Assembly (NCBI RefSeq): GCF_004210375.1
Contig: NC_134835.1
Coordinates: 68,974,447-69,038,446, forward strand
DNA from: Tachypleus tridentatus
Taxonomy: Eukaryota > Arthropoda > Merostomata > Xiphosura > Limulidae
Direction: 5' to 3'
Length of the DNA stretch: 64,000 bases
The stretch's first letter is position 1. Every line of letters begins with the position of its first letter. The translations under genes and the position numbers were made by a program. The notes under the pieces were generated by a model, which saw only the letters and a program-made list of their open reading frames with translations, was not told where the DNA came from and did not search any database. Of this stretch, positions 12,901-24,385 are shown piece by piece.

Positions 12901-15900
12901 AGTTTTTGAAAAACATTTCTCATCAAGAATTTGGAAAAATATACCTTATAAACATGACCACACATTTTAACTCAGAAGTAAACTGAACATATGTGTTAAC
13001 ACAAAGCATTCCTGTATGTTTTTTAACCAATGTTTTTCTTAAAGACTCATAATGGTGAAAATCTTAATTCTGCTTCTAAAATAGTGCTTTTGTAGTGCTC
13101 AATAATGTAACTTAAAAATTTAAAAACTAGATAGCTTTCATGTTATTTAACTCATACAAGACTTTTCAACATTTTCAACACTAAAAATAAGGCTTTAAAC
13201 AAGTACGTGATGTATACTTAATTCACCCATATTTAATAAATATCTGATGATGATAAAACATGCCCACAATTTTAATCAAGGATTTTTTTAACAAACTAAC
13301 CCTTATAAAAAATTAATATTCTTTACCTTAAAAATAGCACTGTCATCACAAGTTACACTGATTTTATAATAAACATCTTGAACTAGTCATGACTAATAAC
13401 TGTGTTAGTTCTAGGGATTGTCTTAATGTGAATTGTCTAAAAATGATTTAACATCAAAATTGGCTCATTATATTCACAACTTTGTTTATAACAAAACACT
13501 TTTCATCTAAAGGCCTTTTTCTTAATATTTGTATATATATATACCTGCAATATTTTGATTTTTGAGTTAAACTATTGACACAACAGTCACAAAGAGAATG
13601 AGACTACTTGAAATTTTAATTTTGATAAGAGAGTCTCAAAATACTGGTGTAAACTAAGGTTTCTGGATTTATGCACAAGTAAATATCTTAAAATTCTAAT
13701 CCAGTATAATATAAATGGATAATGCTATAAGGCTACAACAATAGAAGAAAAGCAGATTGTAAAGCTTTTAGCATATTTATAACATGATGGTATGTTGGTT
13801 GTGATTGCAGTAGAAAGTATAGTTACCATATTTAAATTGGTTGTCTGAAATATCAAAATTCTGGTATAAAAACATAGTTAACAAAATAATTATATCTGAA
13901 ATGTACTTCAATATTATATTCTAATCCAGTTCTCTTAGTTTGACTGATAATTCTATGCACTGATCTTCTCTCTTCTTCTTCCTGTGTTTTATTGTCTGCC
14001 TTTTGTAATTTCTAGAATCTGAAACTTGCAAAATGATGCATAATGTGGTGGAATACTGCATCCATCTCATGCGTTGAATACTCATTCCTCAATAAAGGTA
14101 AGAGAGAAAAGGATATTATTAAAAGAACCTTTTGTGTGGTGCTAAATTATTGCATAAGTGGATAAATGAAAGATTATTCAACTGGTCATTATTTCTCATG
14201 CAGCCTGCTGGGCATATGTGTGCAGTGTGACTAGAACAATAAATGAGGTCATACCTTATTCAAGAAAAAAAAAATACATGAAATATTTGCTACAATAATC
14301 CAGTGTAGAGAAAACATATCCTGAAGAAAATGCAGGATTAATATGTATGGCATAACCATACCAAACAGCTTGTGTCATATAGCAGTGGGATGGTCTGTAG
14401 TACACTTTTAGGAAACATGGAGAGACATCTCATACCAGTGAGATTACACTGGCTTAAGATGGAATTCTAAACATAGCCAGCACCTCTATTATCCTGAGCC
14501 TGGGAAAGCCAGGATTTTCCCTTTACTCCACTCAAAGAAAGGGGGAATTTGTATGAGGGAGAATGCCAGAGACATACTCAGACTAGACAAGAATCATCAC
14601 ACTTACATAAAGTCCTACACTGATAGACTATGCAATGGATTACCACAAATAAAAACAGCAAATACTAGCCAGGTGTGAGGACAAGTTCACATTTGGTGCT
14701 ATCTTATTTTCTGTAGTATGGTCTGGAAGGAAAAAAATATACAATAAATATATTTACTGTTAAAATAGCAATGAGGAGAGCTCCATTTCAACAGTGGGCA
14801 CTCAGCCATGGTACACTAGTTTCATGCTTTCTGTTATAATCAACATGGATTTCATGAGAAAAAAGTATTTCCTTAGGCAACATCAGCTACTTTGTGGTTT
14901 CCACTGTCTCCATAATATATATATATATATATATATTAGGTGGTTTTGAAACCTATAAAAAAAAAAGAGAGAATCACAAACAACTTATTTTGTGAAGAGT
15001 GAAGAATAATGACTTAAGAGAAACAAAACCTAAAGTACATGAAACCACAATGTGGTTTAAGTAACATGACATTAACATTTCAGGAGTCCTCCAGATCCCT
15101 TCCTAAAAAAAAATCTAAATAAAAGGGAACAGTTAGACACAGAAGCAAGAGAGAGACCATGAAATGACAAAAAGTAACTGGAGGCATTAAAAGTAAGTGT
15201 CATTACCTTCAGAATAATTAACTACTGATGAGGCATATATCCCAACAGTTCAATATCACAGGAGGTAAATTACTTAGGAAGAGGAAATCTATGACTAAAA
15301 ATAAACATTACCAATGAGGTAAAAGATCATACCAAACAAAGGTCAAAATGATTGTATAAGGCAGAATCCAATAACACTTCAGAACAGCCCAAGTTTTGGG
15401 GAGGAAGAAGCTTTCAGCAGAAATAATAAATATGCTCTTTTGATAAATAGCACAGGAAGCAAAAATATAAGAGCCAACACTCTGGCAAGCAGGAATAAAA
15501 ATATTTCTGAAGCATAAATAATGAGACTGAACCACTCCAGATAGTGTTTTTACTTACTACCATATATATAAACAAAATATTTTACATTTTGCAATTAGAA
15601 GAGCTGAAAGATATTTAACTTAGAACTAAAGCCATTAAGCATTTAAACAAATAATAGCAGCTACATCTGTTCTCTCAAAATCATCACTACTATAACTCAT
15701 ATTACAGTCTATCCAGCTTTCATTAAATATTTCTAGTTTGTATTAAGAATGTTGAAATACCATAGAATAATTGAGATAAAAAAACATTAATTTTGTTAAT
15801 GTAAGATAAGAAAATACATTTGGGTTATCAAAATTTGGATTACATGTTCAATACAGCTGGAAACTCACTCACTACCATAACTAAAAATGATCTTAGCATA

Positions 15901-18900
15901 AAGATATAAAAGTTCCTCAAGCTATTAAATCAGTGCTCTGTTGCTTGTAGTGAAGTCAATAGATTTTAGTGATTATTTATAATAATACTCATTATGAATT
16001 AATAAATAATTATGTATAAATTGCTAGTTTGGCCTCATTTGTAATATTATATTTGGTTTTGGTCTCCTTATCTAAAAATGGATATTAACTTAGTGGAAAA
16101 AACATTTAAAGGAAAGCAACTCAACTAGTATGATTCTTGAGACAGAAAGGTTATACTGTGTGAACAAGTTAAGAATGTGTATTTTCTACTGAGAAAAGTA
16201 AGAAGTGATCATATTGAAGTTGAAAAATTATACAGGTGATCAATAGGATAAATGCCTCTGATTTTTTTATACTATATAATGAGGATAGCAGGGTAAGATA
16301 ACACAACCTAGGCTCCAGTTCAGACAACTGTATATTTGTAACAGGGTAACTATATATAGAATGAATTGCCATGTGCACTTGTGAAGGCAGGAGATTCATA
16401 AGTCTAAAAATAAAGTCAGTTGTTTACTGGGAAATAACAGATGGGTATAAATTTTTCCTTCTGCTTAAGGGCAAGTGTGCAGGTACCTTGTTGTTTGCAT
16501 ATTATTTATATAACAAGCAACTATTTAAATAACAAATATATTAAAGTTTATACCTTTAAGAAGTTAAGAATTTTTACCTGGACTTTTATAGATAACACTT
16601 ATTAATCAAGTGTTTTATAATAAAGTTAATTGCTGATGCAATCAAAAACAACTTTTCAGTTTTCTTTTAGAATGCTGTGTTCAATATTGGTTTTCTTTTT
16701 TCAATATAAAAAAGGAACTTTATTTTCAATAAAAGTACAAATATAAAGAATCATACAGTTGACCACTTGATCCATTGAAGTCATTCCTTTAGGCTTTACT
16801 CATCAGTATGATTAACCAAAGTATCAAACTGAAATCAAATGTACCCCTTCAAATAAAACTTTAACAGAATTTCAACAAACATCCCAAATCATCAAGCAAA
16901 CACTTCAGAAGTTTATAATTACAAGAGAAATAACTAACAAATATTTTCTTTACATTTAAAAAAAGAATTAATATGATATTTTCCTCTGTATGTTTAACTA
17001 CTCAACTCACTAACCAACATATCATTGATTGGCAGGTTATCCATGTTCTATAAAGAACTGAATAAATCAATTCTACACATATTTCTCTCACATCCCCATA
17101 GAAAACAAGAGATTTCAAACTTCTCTTTCCATTTTAATTACTTAAACCAGGTATCATTACTATCAATTTGTTTCTGAGCTCTCTCTGTTGACAACCAGTC
17201 AACTACATTTTTAAATTAAAGACATGAATTTTGATGCTAGACTTGAGAATTTATTTATAAGGAAATCTAATATGAGAATTCAAAACAGCGTGGTTGATAT
17301 ATATAATGTTTTACATTAGAATGCAAAATTAGTGTATAATATATATTTCAGTCTGTTTGGTGACTTTACAAACATAAAAAGAAGTACAATAAGATACCTT
17401 GCATCTTTTTGGCTAGCTGATGCCTAATGAATACTTTACTGGAGTCTTCTTCAACCAACTAATTTTCACCTATTTGTAAATCTCTCCCATTAAATAAAGG
17501 TGCTTGACTGAATGTGTTAGCTAAAGGATCAGCTCATATCAGAATCAAATAACTAATAAAATTATTCAATTTCAACAGTAATTTTTCATTTTAAAATTAT
17601 AAAGTTAAAGTAATTGTGGATATTAATGGTAAACTCCAATAATTTTATTGTGCTTCACTGAATTTTGTAATCACTGTGCTTATGTGGTGTCCTTTGAGTT
17701 ACACACTGATGTTTTATTCATACTTTAATCTCATAATTCATGAAGATATACTAAATAAAATCATATCAACAGGTATTCCCTTAATATAAGAAAGAACATT
17801 GATAACAAATACCTGTTTGGTCAATCAAGGTCATCTCTCACACAGCAATATTTTGACCCAGTTTTATTTAGCCCTTTCCATTCAAATTATCTCAAACAAA
17901 AACAAAACAATCCTACAATATGATTACAAAAAATAACTTTGTGAAAAAAATAAGTATGCACCTGAGTTACCCAAGATTAATTATTATCCCTAGAAGTCAC
18001 ATTCACATTTGCATGTACAACTTTTTCATTCTATCCTCTCTAGTTTGAATTTCCTAAGTATCATCATAGTAGCCCATCTATGTAATGTTCCAGGCAGTTA
18101 CTTTTTTGTAATAGGCTGGTTGACCCACAAAAAAAAATGCCTTAATGTGAAGTAAAAGCTAAACCACTAATGAAGTTTAAGAGAAAACTGAATGAGTAAG
18201 TATTCTGGAGATCAGGATAGGAAAGAAAATGATGAAAGAAATGAAAAAAGAAATTTCTACATATGATTCTCAATAAGGTAAAAGTAGAAAAATGGACATC
18301 CTAGATGGGCGAAAGGGTCCTTTTTACCTTGGAAAAGAAATTAAATGTTGATATATTTAGCATAGTACTTGTAATTAACCTTCAGATCCTGGAGAGCTAT
18401 TAGTGTTTTCCCCTATATCCAAACAACCAGATATAACAGGATAGATCATTTCCCAAACTACTAGCTTCAGTTCTTCCAATCAGTTCATTTTCATCTTCAT
18501 ATCAATTGCTAACATAAAATGCAAACAATAAGTCCCTCAACCTGTGTTCATTCAACAATAACAGAATTAATAAAAGAAGTTTTTCTTCTAAAAACTGACT
18601 GGATAATGAACCTTTTTACTCCTTTATTATCAAAAAAATTTTTTTTTTAAATATTGTTCAGTACTACACTACATGTCTTTTATTGACCATAACAATTCCA
18701 GTGGAAACTTTTAAAGGACTAATATCATCTTTGATTTTATTTTTGCAGCTGAAATCTAAGTAAATAATTTACGTCTGGGATATCATCAAGGCAGTCACCC
18801 AGTATTTGATGAATATAACTAGTATTAAATCTTGACCAGGATAAAATTACAACTCATTTTTATTTATACTTGAATTCTGTGACTTAAAAAAAAAAAAATC

Positions 18901-21865
18901 CAATGGCAATCAGGCAACAACCAAGATTAGCACAACTACAACAGCACTTCAAAGCTATAAATGAGCATGAGAGTTTGTTATCATATAGTAATATAAATTC
19001 AAATACTTAAAGGATGCCTTAAAAAACTACAAAGAAAAAAAATTAAATTTAGCACTTATCATACAAATATTTACCTAGCCCTCCCTTGGGGTACAGACAA
19101 TGTCTCACCATATTTTGGATAAAAAGGAAAAGAACAATGTCTCACCCAAATATTTTTTATATAGTCTACCTTTTTATTTATTTTTATTACTTTTTTTGCA
19201 TACATCTTAAAAGTTTGTTGTTTGGAATGGTTTGTTTGTTTTAAAATGAGAACTTAATTATGTCAAAATTACTTTAAAAGAGTGTTTATTTCCAAATGAG
19301 AATCAATTAGATAGGTAAGTTCGTAATTATGACTCGTATTTTTTTCAATATGAAAAATTACACATTGTTGCAAAACGTTTGAAACTTTGTTGCATGAAAT
19401 TGTCATCTCATTAGAAAGAAATTATTCTATTTCAATAAAACAATTGTCAAACATATTGTTCAGTTGAATACAAGAGATTAAACATCAAACAAAAATTATT
19501 AGAAAATACAAGACATAATCATTCAAAAAAACAATTTTGTCCAAACCACAAAACAAAAAATATGACAATTCATGTGAAGAAAAACTTAGAGCAACTGCCC
19601 ACAACTGAAACATTGTTCAAAAAACTTCTTGAATATTTATAAAAATTAAAGAAATTTTTGCTGGTTAACTTCATTTGATTACCAATTCAAGTTTTACAGT
19701 TACAATTTTTCACAAATTTGCATCTTATACTTTACCAAATAAATGTCAAATTTTTGCAACAAAGTACCTCTTGTAATGCACTGAAAACCTCCTTGATCCC
19801 CTCCAATTCTACGAAATATTCATGCAGTCACACCTGCTGAGGAAGACTACACAAACAATCTCTCCAAAACTTGGAATAATGGTTTCAGAGCACTGGTTAG
19901 CTACAAGCATCCATCATTTTTGAAAACTTTAAAAAGTTTTAGAAAGGATGAAGAAGTAATATCAAACCTAATTGTACAGGAGCATCATGGTCAACTTCCA
20001 AGGAAACATCTCATGCATTTGTGTAATTTTTTCTCCAGTGAGACATTGTCCTGGATCCCTCCCTTCAACTTGTTTCAATTTACTGTATGCACTATATCTG
20101 AAGGTAAATAATCTCAAAGGACAACCACTCTATTAAAAAAGTAAAGCTGTCTAAGATCAATATGACTTCTACACTGCCAAAACTAATATTTGTGTCTCCT
20201 AGAACAACCATTCTAACCATTACATTTAAAAAAAGTGATGCGTCACATAATCAATTCCCTTAACAATCTTAAATAATCCAGTCAGAACCCCATTAACTCT
20301 TCTCTTCATAAGACTTTATAAGATTATAACATTACATCTCTAACTTTTCCACATTCCTACTGTTGAAGTAAAAGTTACTCCCAGTGTCAGATAGTAGTTC
20401 ATTACTCTAACTTATTAGCCAAATCATACAAGGTTGATTCATTGAACAAATTCCAAATTTACTCTATGTATTTGCATGTGACAAGCTTTTACTTTTAGTA
20501 AAATGTAAAAGACTAATATAAACAAAGATAGATAAAAATATATATGTAAAAATGGTTGGTTTCGGTTGAGAAAATTTTTATGTAGAGCAGAGAACAACAT
20601 TTCGACCTTCTTCAGTCGTTGACAGATTCACAGAGAAAGAAAGAGGTAACTGACTGATAGCTGACCACATGCTTGAAGGCGGTTGTGTAATTGAGTGTAG
20701 GAATGTAGAAGGCATGCTTAGATGTTGGATTATATTTATTAATATAGGTATAAAGGTGTTCCTTTGTATTGGTTTATTTTGGGCTTGAGTTGTTGTATAA
20801 GTGAGGCTTCTTTAATTTTGCATTTGTTTCTTTATTTGATATTTAGTTCGTTCCTCTACATAAAAGTTTTCTCAACCCAAACCAACCATTCTTAAATATA
20901 TATTTTTCTCTACAAGTGAGATTTCTCATCATCACTGATTAAACAGATAGATAATTATATTAAAAAAGTATATGTACTCAAGTTGCATTTGTAAAGTGAC
21001 AACGTCTGTCTGACTTGGGTTCCAAAAAGCCACAGTGTAAGGTGATGGTCACATGAAAAATAAAAATACAGATTTGGTCAGTTGCAAACTCTCTCTTTGT
21101 TAACCTGAAGATGACCTAGAAAGTTGAAACATTGTTCTCTGATTCATTAGTAAAAGTGTTAATACACGTACCAACTGTCCTGAGATACAAAAATATAGAC
21201 TGCACATACTGACATTATTGTTGCAAACTAAACTTTTGTGAGTAACCTTGTATAATGTATATGATATTTATTCTTCTCTCTCAAGAACTATCATGATTTA
21301 ATAATGTTGGGGAAAATGAGTAATAGGTAACTCTGACACCAAGCACATAATATTGTGTTGAATGGCACTTTGTAAGACTAATACATATATAGGTATTTGG
21401 ACTTCCATCTGTGCAGGGGTCAATCACACTTATCTCTTAATCTTATATTTATAATTTATATAAAAATATTATGTTTTTTAATGATTTGTAACTCCACTTT
21501 TAAACTAGAATCAATCAGTTTTAATAGTACTAGAAGAGTTTTAATACTGACTGCCGCTTCTGTAAAAGTAAAATAAATTCTTAAGAAATTTTTTAAAGTT
21601 AAAACTAAAACGACTTTCCTTTCAAAATTTAAGTTATTCAACTGGAGTCAAGACAAGTATTGGGCCAGCCACGTGGGTGTAAATATTTGAATTAAACAAT
21701 AATACACTATATTCTTATTATAAGCCTTATGTCTTTACATAACGTTCACATTTATAGTTACTTTGATTTTGATAGTATTAAAAAATAGCACGTGACTTAA
21801 CACTGTAAACCCTACTTTTTGAAAATATTTGTAACCACATACCTCGCACGTAAAACTTCTGCCAT
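3866..21865 (-). CDS. GRTP1: GRTP1-like TBC-domain Rab GTPase-activating protein, 5' part (partial, five exons)
   Basis: Joined coding exons are 21865-21843, 12878-12727, 5799-5753, 4940-4829 and 3990-3866 (459 nt, 153 codons). All junctions are AG/GT and phases match (2, 1, 0, 1, 0). The frame reads an N-terminal VDPYGFERPDDF segment typical of GRTP1, then the TBC entry motif KGIPREYRG (about residues 65-73) and VWMEVSKAQ. Both catalytic fingers of TBC RabGAPs are visible: IxxDxxR as IKIDIPR (109-115) and YxQ as YCQ (151-153). The family function is to stimulate GTP hydrolysis by Rab proteins in membrane traffic. The start was chosen because only the ATG at 21865 gives the phase that exon 2 needs; the ATG at 21890 does not. 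The rest of the TBC domain lies beyond the left edge. Identification rests on similarity recalled by eye; confidence is high. Confidence 0.9.
4829..4940 (-). CDS. GRTP1: GRTP1 coding exon 4
   Basis: The exon has 112 nt and encodes VWMEVSKAQDLK through EIVESIKI, ending in phase 1. The acceptor is CTAG and the donor is GTGAGT. The arginine-finger motif IxxDxxR straddles the junction to exon 5. Confidence 0.9.
5092..5114. repeat. (CA)n microsatellite
   Basis: About eleven CA dinucleotide units, in the GRTP1 intron between exons 3 and 4. Confidence 0.9.
5753..5799 (-). CDS. GRTP1: GRTP1 coding exon 3
   Basis: The exon has 47 nt. It completes a Val codon from exon 2 and encodes KRYIRKGIPREYRGL, the start of the TBC domain. 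The acceptor follows a T-rich tract and the donor is GTGAGT. Confidence 0.88.
6235..7015 (-). mobile_element. CR1-like non-LTR retrotransposon remnant (reverse transcriptase end)
   Basis: Going 5' to 3' on the minus strand, the region near 6865-6920 preserves a decayed GVPQGSVLGP reverse-transcriptase motif, read here as SVP, stop, GSVLGP. Then the open frame 6737-6372 reads VRPDLEHCVQFCYLNIRKD, followed by GFHRRVTRMI and LSYEESLKYLNLFSPEKR, the typical C-terminal end of CR1/Jockey-type polymerases. RGDLTEVF follows in another frame. An A-rich run and an internal deletion separate the two halves. It lies in a GRTP1 intron in the same orientation as the gene and is inactive. Confidence 0.75.
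8052..8136. repeat. Imperfect inverted repeat (arms about 31 bp, loop about 24 bp)
   Basis: The left arm has GTAAGTACCTATCAGAAAT and the right arm ATTTCTGATACAGTACTTAC, which are near reverse complements. The arms extend outward through GTGTGAAAG and CTTTCACAAG. The layout recalls two abutting transposon ends, as at 39384-39480. Confidence 0.75.
8957..8996. repeat. GC-rich hairpin with perfect 11-bp arms
   Basis: TCCCGGTCCAG at 8957-8967 pairs with CTGGACCGGGA at 8986-8996 across an 18-nt loop. It is strikingly GC-rich for this region. Confidence 0.85.
9351..9440. repeat. Perfect 45-bp tandem duplication
   Basis: Two identical 45-bp units (9351-9395 and 9396-9440) begin ATACATGGCC and end TTCAAGAGAT. 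The lack of divergence implies a recent event. The length is a multiple of three, so it is visible as a peptide repeat in both overlapping open frames, neither of which looks like a real gene. Confidence 0.95.
10641..12726. other. AT-rich GRTP1 intron sequence
   Basis: This is intron between exons 2 and 3. It contains a short (TA)n tract near 11078-11096 and T-runs. The open frames at 12085 and 12439 look incidental. Confidence 0.5.
12727..12878 (-). CDS. GRTP1: GRTP1 coding exon 2
   Basis: The exon has 152 nt with acceptor GCAG and donor GTAAGA. It encodes the family's N-terminal block beginning VDPYGFERPDDF, followed by SRRAKKWEDLLG, and ends in phase 1. An open frame in another phase overlaps this exon; it is a shadow. 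Confidence 0.88.
12879..14100. other. AT-rich GRTP1 intron 1 sequence
   Basis: No gene or clear repeat is seen apart from short TA tracts (for example near 13532). Confidence 0.5.
14100..15540. repeat. Purine-rich repeat block resembling the 8-10.6 kb block
   Basis: Composition and the segment around 14490-14560 (CTGGGAAAGCCAGG followed by TACTCCACTCAAAGAAAG) parallel 8990-9030 (CGGGACCAGG, TACTCCACTTGAAGAAGG). An (AT)n tract lies at 14913-14936. No coding domain was recognised and the ends are not defined. Confidence 0.3.
15541..18030. other. AT-rich GRTP1 intron 1 sequence
   Basis: Nothing is recognisable beyond AT-rich low-complexity sequence. Confidence 0.5.
18030..18125 (-). mobile_element. 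Short CR1-like LINE remnant
   Basis: The stretch around CTAAGTATCATCATAGTAGC parallels CTCAGTATCATCCTAGTAAC in the clearer LINE remnant at 6440-6460, in the same orientation. Too little survives for a translation. Confidence 0.35.
18126..19779. other. AT-rich GRTP1 intron 1 sequence
   Basis: No gene or clear repeat is seen. Confidence 0.45.
19780..20015 (+). pseudogene. MULE-type transposase-derived protein fragment
   Basis: The plus-strand reading LRNIHAVTPAEEDYTNN, then TWNNGFRALVSYKHPSFLK and FRKDEEVISNLI, matches the C-terminal part of MULE/FLYWCH-associated transposase-derived proteins, which typically show W-N-x-Y, TNN.EGWHNGF and HP-x-W-K-F motifs. The family's conserved E-G-W-H is degraded here. 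The region is bounded by CR1-like sequence on the right and lies within GRTP1 intron 1. Inactive fragment. Confidence 0.5.
20125..20480 (-). mobile_element. CR1-like LINE 3' region remnant
   Basis: The stretch with CAGTCAGAACCCCATTAACTC and TCTTCATAAGAC resembles the reverse complement of the common LDLIGVL..RLKRR-type CR1 end (compare CAGTCAGATCCCCTCTAG at 6358-6375). No frame is intact. Confidence 0.4.
20549..20893. mobile_element. Penelope-type terminal repeat with about 40-bp inverted ends
   Basis: The left end ATGGTTGGTTTCGGTTGAG and the right end CTCAACCCAAACCAACCAT are inverted copies that continue through TTTTTATGTAGAG / CTCTACATAAAAG. A 10-bp AAATATATAT duplication flanks the unit (20536-20545 and 20894-20903), though it is low-complexity. 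The left part, read on the minus strand, carries GAAGAAGGTCGAAAT, the hammerhead-like core seen in Penelope retroelement terminal repeats. A second, right-truncated copy lies at 62487-62705. Confidence 0.6.
21095..21200 (+). mobile_element. Penelope-type repeat end with decayed hammerhead-like core
   Basis: CTGAAGATGACCTAGAAAG is followed by TTGAAAC, compared with GTCGAAAC at 36290-36297. The downstream TAAAAGTGTTAATAC also matches the 36312-36328 copy. Stem II of the ribozyme-like core is broken by substitutions. Confidence 0.5.
21843..21865 (-). CDS. GRTP1: GRTP1 coding exon 1
   Basis: It encodes MAEVLRA plus two bases of a Ser codon completed in exon 2. The donor is AG|GTATGT. The ATG context has G at -3 and G at +4. 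An upstream, out-of-frame ATG lies 25 nt away at 21890-21888. Confidence 0.8.
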
Positions 21866-22184
21866 TTCCAAGGAACGCCTCCAATTCCATTGAGTAAGAA
21901 AAAATCTCAGAATAAATGTTAAAATTAATTTAGAGTAAAATCATTCAACACAAGTAAAAACGTGGAAAAACATTACAGCTATGTGTTATTAATAATATCA
22001 ATTTATTAAAGAAAATCCTGCTCGTATACAAAATAAATATTGTTGTAAGCTATGTTTTAATGTAATTTTGTTAGCTAGAAGGCATAGAATACTTTGAAAG
22101 CTTCGGAGGTTGTACATCAAGTTTTGTTGTAGCATATTCTAGCATAGTTTATAAATACAACGTATAATAAAGAGTTTGTTTTGC

Positions 22185-22240
22185 ATTCAATCGCAAAGCT
22201 ATACAATGGGCTATCTGTCCGCAGAAATACCGACCATGAG
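22185..22240 (-). repeat. Fragment of second SINE family
   Basis: GCAAAGCTATACAATGGGCT followed by ATCTGTCC matches the 3' part of the SINE seen at 34655-34780. Confidence 0.45.
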
Positions 22241-22611
22241 GAGCCATTGTGTTAGTTAGAGAATTAATTGAAAGATTGAAAGATAGTTAAGGTTATATCA
22301 AGATAGTGAGTGAACCACTTAGTCGTTAGCGTATTGGGTTTAGTTGTTACTTTGCACAATTAAGTCGATTCCTTTCAGTTAAGGTTATTTGTAAAGTAGG
22401 CCTGTAGCACTTTACGATAGTACACAAGTGTTATAGTTTGTAGAAACGTTAAAGGATGAAATTCAGTAACATATTATCGTGACTGGAACGGACGTTGAGT
22501 TATTTTTTTCCAGAATTTAAAAGAACCCAGCAACAAAAGTACTTCACTCCTACTGTGCACATTTACACACAATAAAAAAGCTTTACGACAATGCTTTAAA
22601 ATTACAAAAAA

Positions 22612-22887
22612 AAAAGGTTTGGGTTGTTTTGAATTTCACGCAAAACTACACGAGGGCTATCTATGCTAGTTGTCCCTAATTTAGCAGTGTAAGACCAGAG
22701 GGAAGACAGCTAGTCATCACCACCCACCGTCGACTGTTGGGCTACTCCTTTACCAACGAATAGTGTGATTGACCGTCAATTATAACGCTCCCTGAAAGAG
22801 CAAGCATGTTTGGTGTGATGAGGATTCGAACCCGCGACCCTCAGATTACGAGTCGAACACCTTAACCCACCTGACCATGCCGGACCA
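22612..22887 (-). repeat. tRNA-derived SINE, near full length
   Basis: The tRNA-like head (B-box-like GGTTCGAATCC, anticodon-loop-like CTCGTAA) is at the right and the A/T-rich tail at the left, with the characteristic core between (TTAGCAGTGTAAGACCAGAG). Pol III-derived retroposon, non-coding. It lies about 0.75 kb upstream of GRTP1 exon 1. Confidence 0.85.
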
Positions 22888-23680
22888 GGCCAATCGAACC
22901 AGATAGCTTAAGCGAGGTTCAACAATATCAGCTCAGAATTAATTTGCTCGTCGTAGACTTGGATTTTCGATAAAATATTCAGTTCCAGACCAGATATAAA
23001 ACTTAGTATTGTATGTACGTTTGTAAAGCTATTGTATATAAACCATCATTCGCAAGAACTGTTAGTAATAACCGTTATTATAAATTGCATTGCTTTTAGT
23101 TTGTGTATTAAAATATATTTGTGTTAAAAAAGAAAGTTGTGTGTATCAATATTGCTGGTTAATATCACAATTTAATACATACTAACATTTAATTAGCTTC
23201 TAAATTTAAATATAAATTTTCGGTTATTTGAAATAGTAATATATCACCATACCTAACATAATAAATTAGAGGCACGTCCGAAGTAAATTATAATATGTAA
23301 CAATTAAAATTATATTATCTTATAAATGTCGCTACTCGACACTGTATGAGTATGGTTTCGTTTGGGACTGGCATTTTTACATGAATTTCATGGAATTCAA
23401 GTATTAGTATTGGTCAATTCAGATAGTTCCCGTACGAGCCCATTGGCTACTATAACATTTGAGCAAGTTCAACACGCGACAAATAGATGAAAATAAATAA
23501 ATACAGTGCTGTGACACCGGTATTTATTGCAAGTTTTTCTGTTGTAAAATAAAATACACATAGAACTCAACTTCATCTCTTGCAAACTGACTTTAACGTA
23601 ATGTTTCCACAAAAATAATGTCTTTCTCAGAGCATGGAATACTCATTGGCGAGAGAGAGCTAGTTGGTGGAAAGAATGGG

Positions 23681-23947
23681 TTGTTTGTTTGTTTTTGAAT
23701 TTCGCGGAAAGCAACACAAGGGCTATTTGCGCTAGCCGTCCCTAAATTAGCAGTATGAGACTGGATGGAAAAGCAGCTAGTCATCACCGTCCATCGCCAG
23801 CTCTTTTACCAATGAATAATGGGATTGGCCGTAATTTATAACGCTCCCACAGCTGAAAGGGCGAGCATGATTGGTGTGACGGAGATTCGGACTCGCGACC
23901 CTCAGATTACGAGTCGATTGCCTTAACCACATGGCTATGTCGGGCCT
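23681..23947 (-). repeat. tRNA-derived SINE, near full length
   Basis: Same family as 22612-22887. The left end is a TTTG-repeat tail and the right end the tRNA-like head (GACCCTCAGATTACGAGTCG). It is diverged, with a small internal deletion in the GGGCTACTC region. Confidence 0.85.
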
Positions 23948-24107
23948 AGAAAGGTTTGAGTGGAATAAATGTTGAATCTAGGAGTAACCTTCTGGAAACA
24001 GAAATGTTGCTTGTGCTGCAAAGGTCTATAGTATTGGTCAGCCTACAATCACTAACTCAGGGAAACATGTCTTGATCATCCAGACCAATTAAAGCACAGC
24101 AATGAAA

Positions 24108-24385
24108 GGCTCGGTATGGCCAGGTGGTTAAAAAGCTCGACTCGTAATTCGAGAGTTGCGGGTCCGAATCCCTGTCAAATTAAACATGCTCGCCCTTTCA
24201 GCCGTGGGGGCATTATAATGTGAAAGTAAATCCCATTATTCACTGGTAAAAAAGTAGCCTAAGAGCTGGTGGTGGGTGGTTTTGACTAGCTGTCTTCCCT
24301 CTAGTCTTACACTGCTAAATTACGGACGGCTAGCGCAGATAGCCCTCGAATAGCTTTGCGTAAAAATTCAATACAAACAACAATC
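24108..24385 (+). repeat. tRNA-derived SINE, near full length
   Basis: The head is GGTATGGCCAGGTGGTTAAA and the anticodon arm CTCGACTCGTAATTCGAG folds as a 5-bp stem with CGT as the would-be anticodon (Thr-like). The core and CAAA-type tail follow. Confidence 0.88.

Noticed and set aside
21843-21890. ATG at 21890 as the GRTP1 start
   Set aside because: Its phase meets TGA at the start of exon 2; the ATG at 21865 joins correctly.
22612-22887. SINE heads as functional tRNA genes
   Set aside because: Stems are mismatched and the heads run directly into the SINE core and tail.
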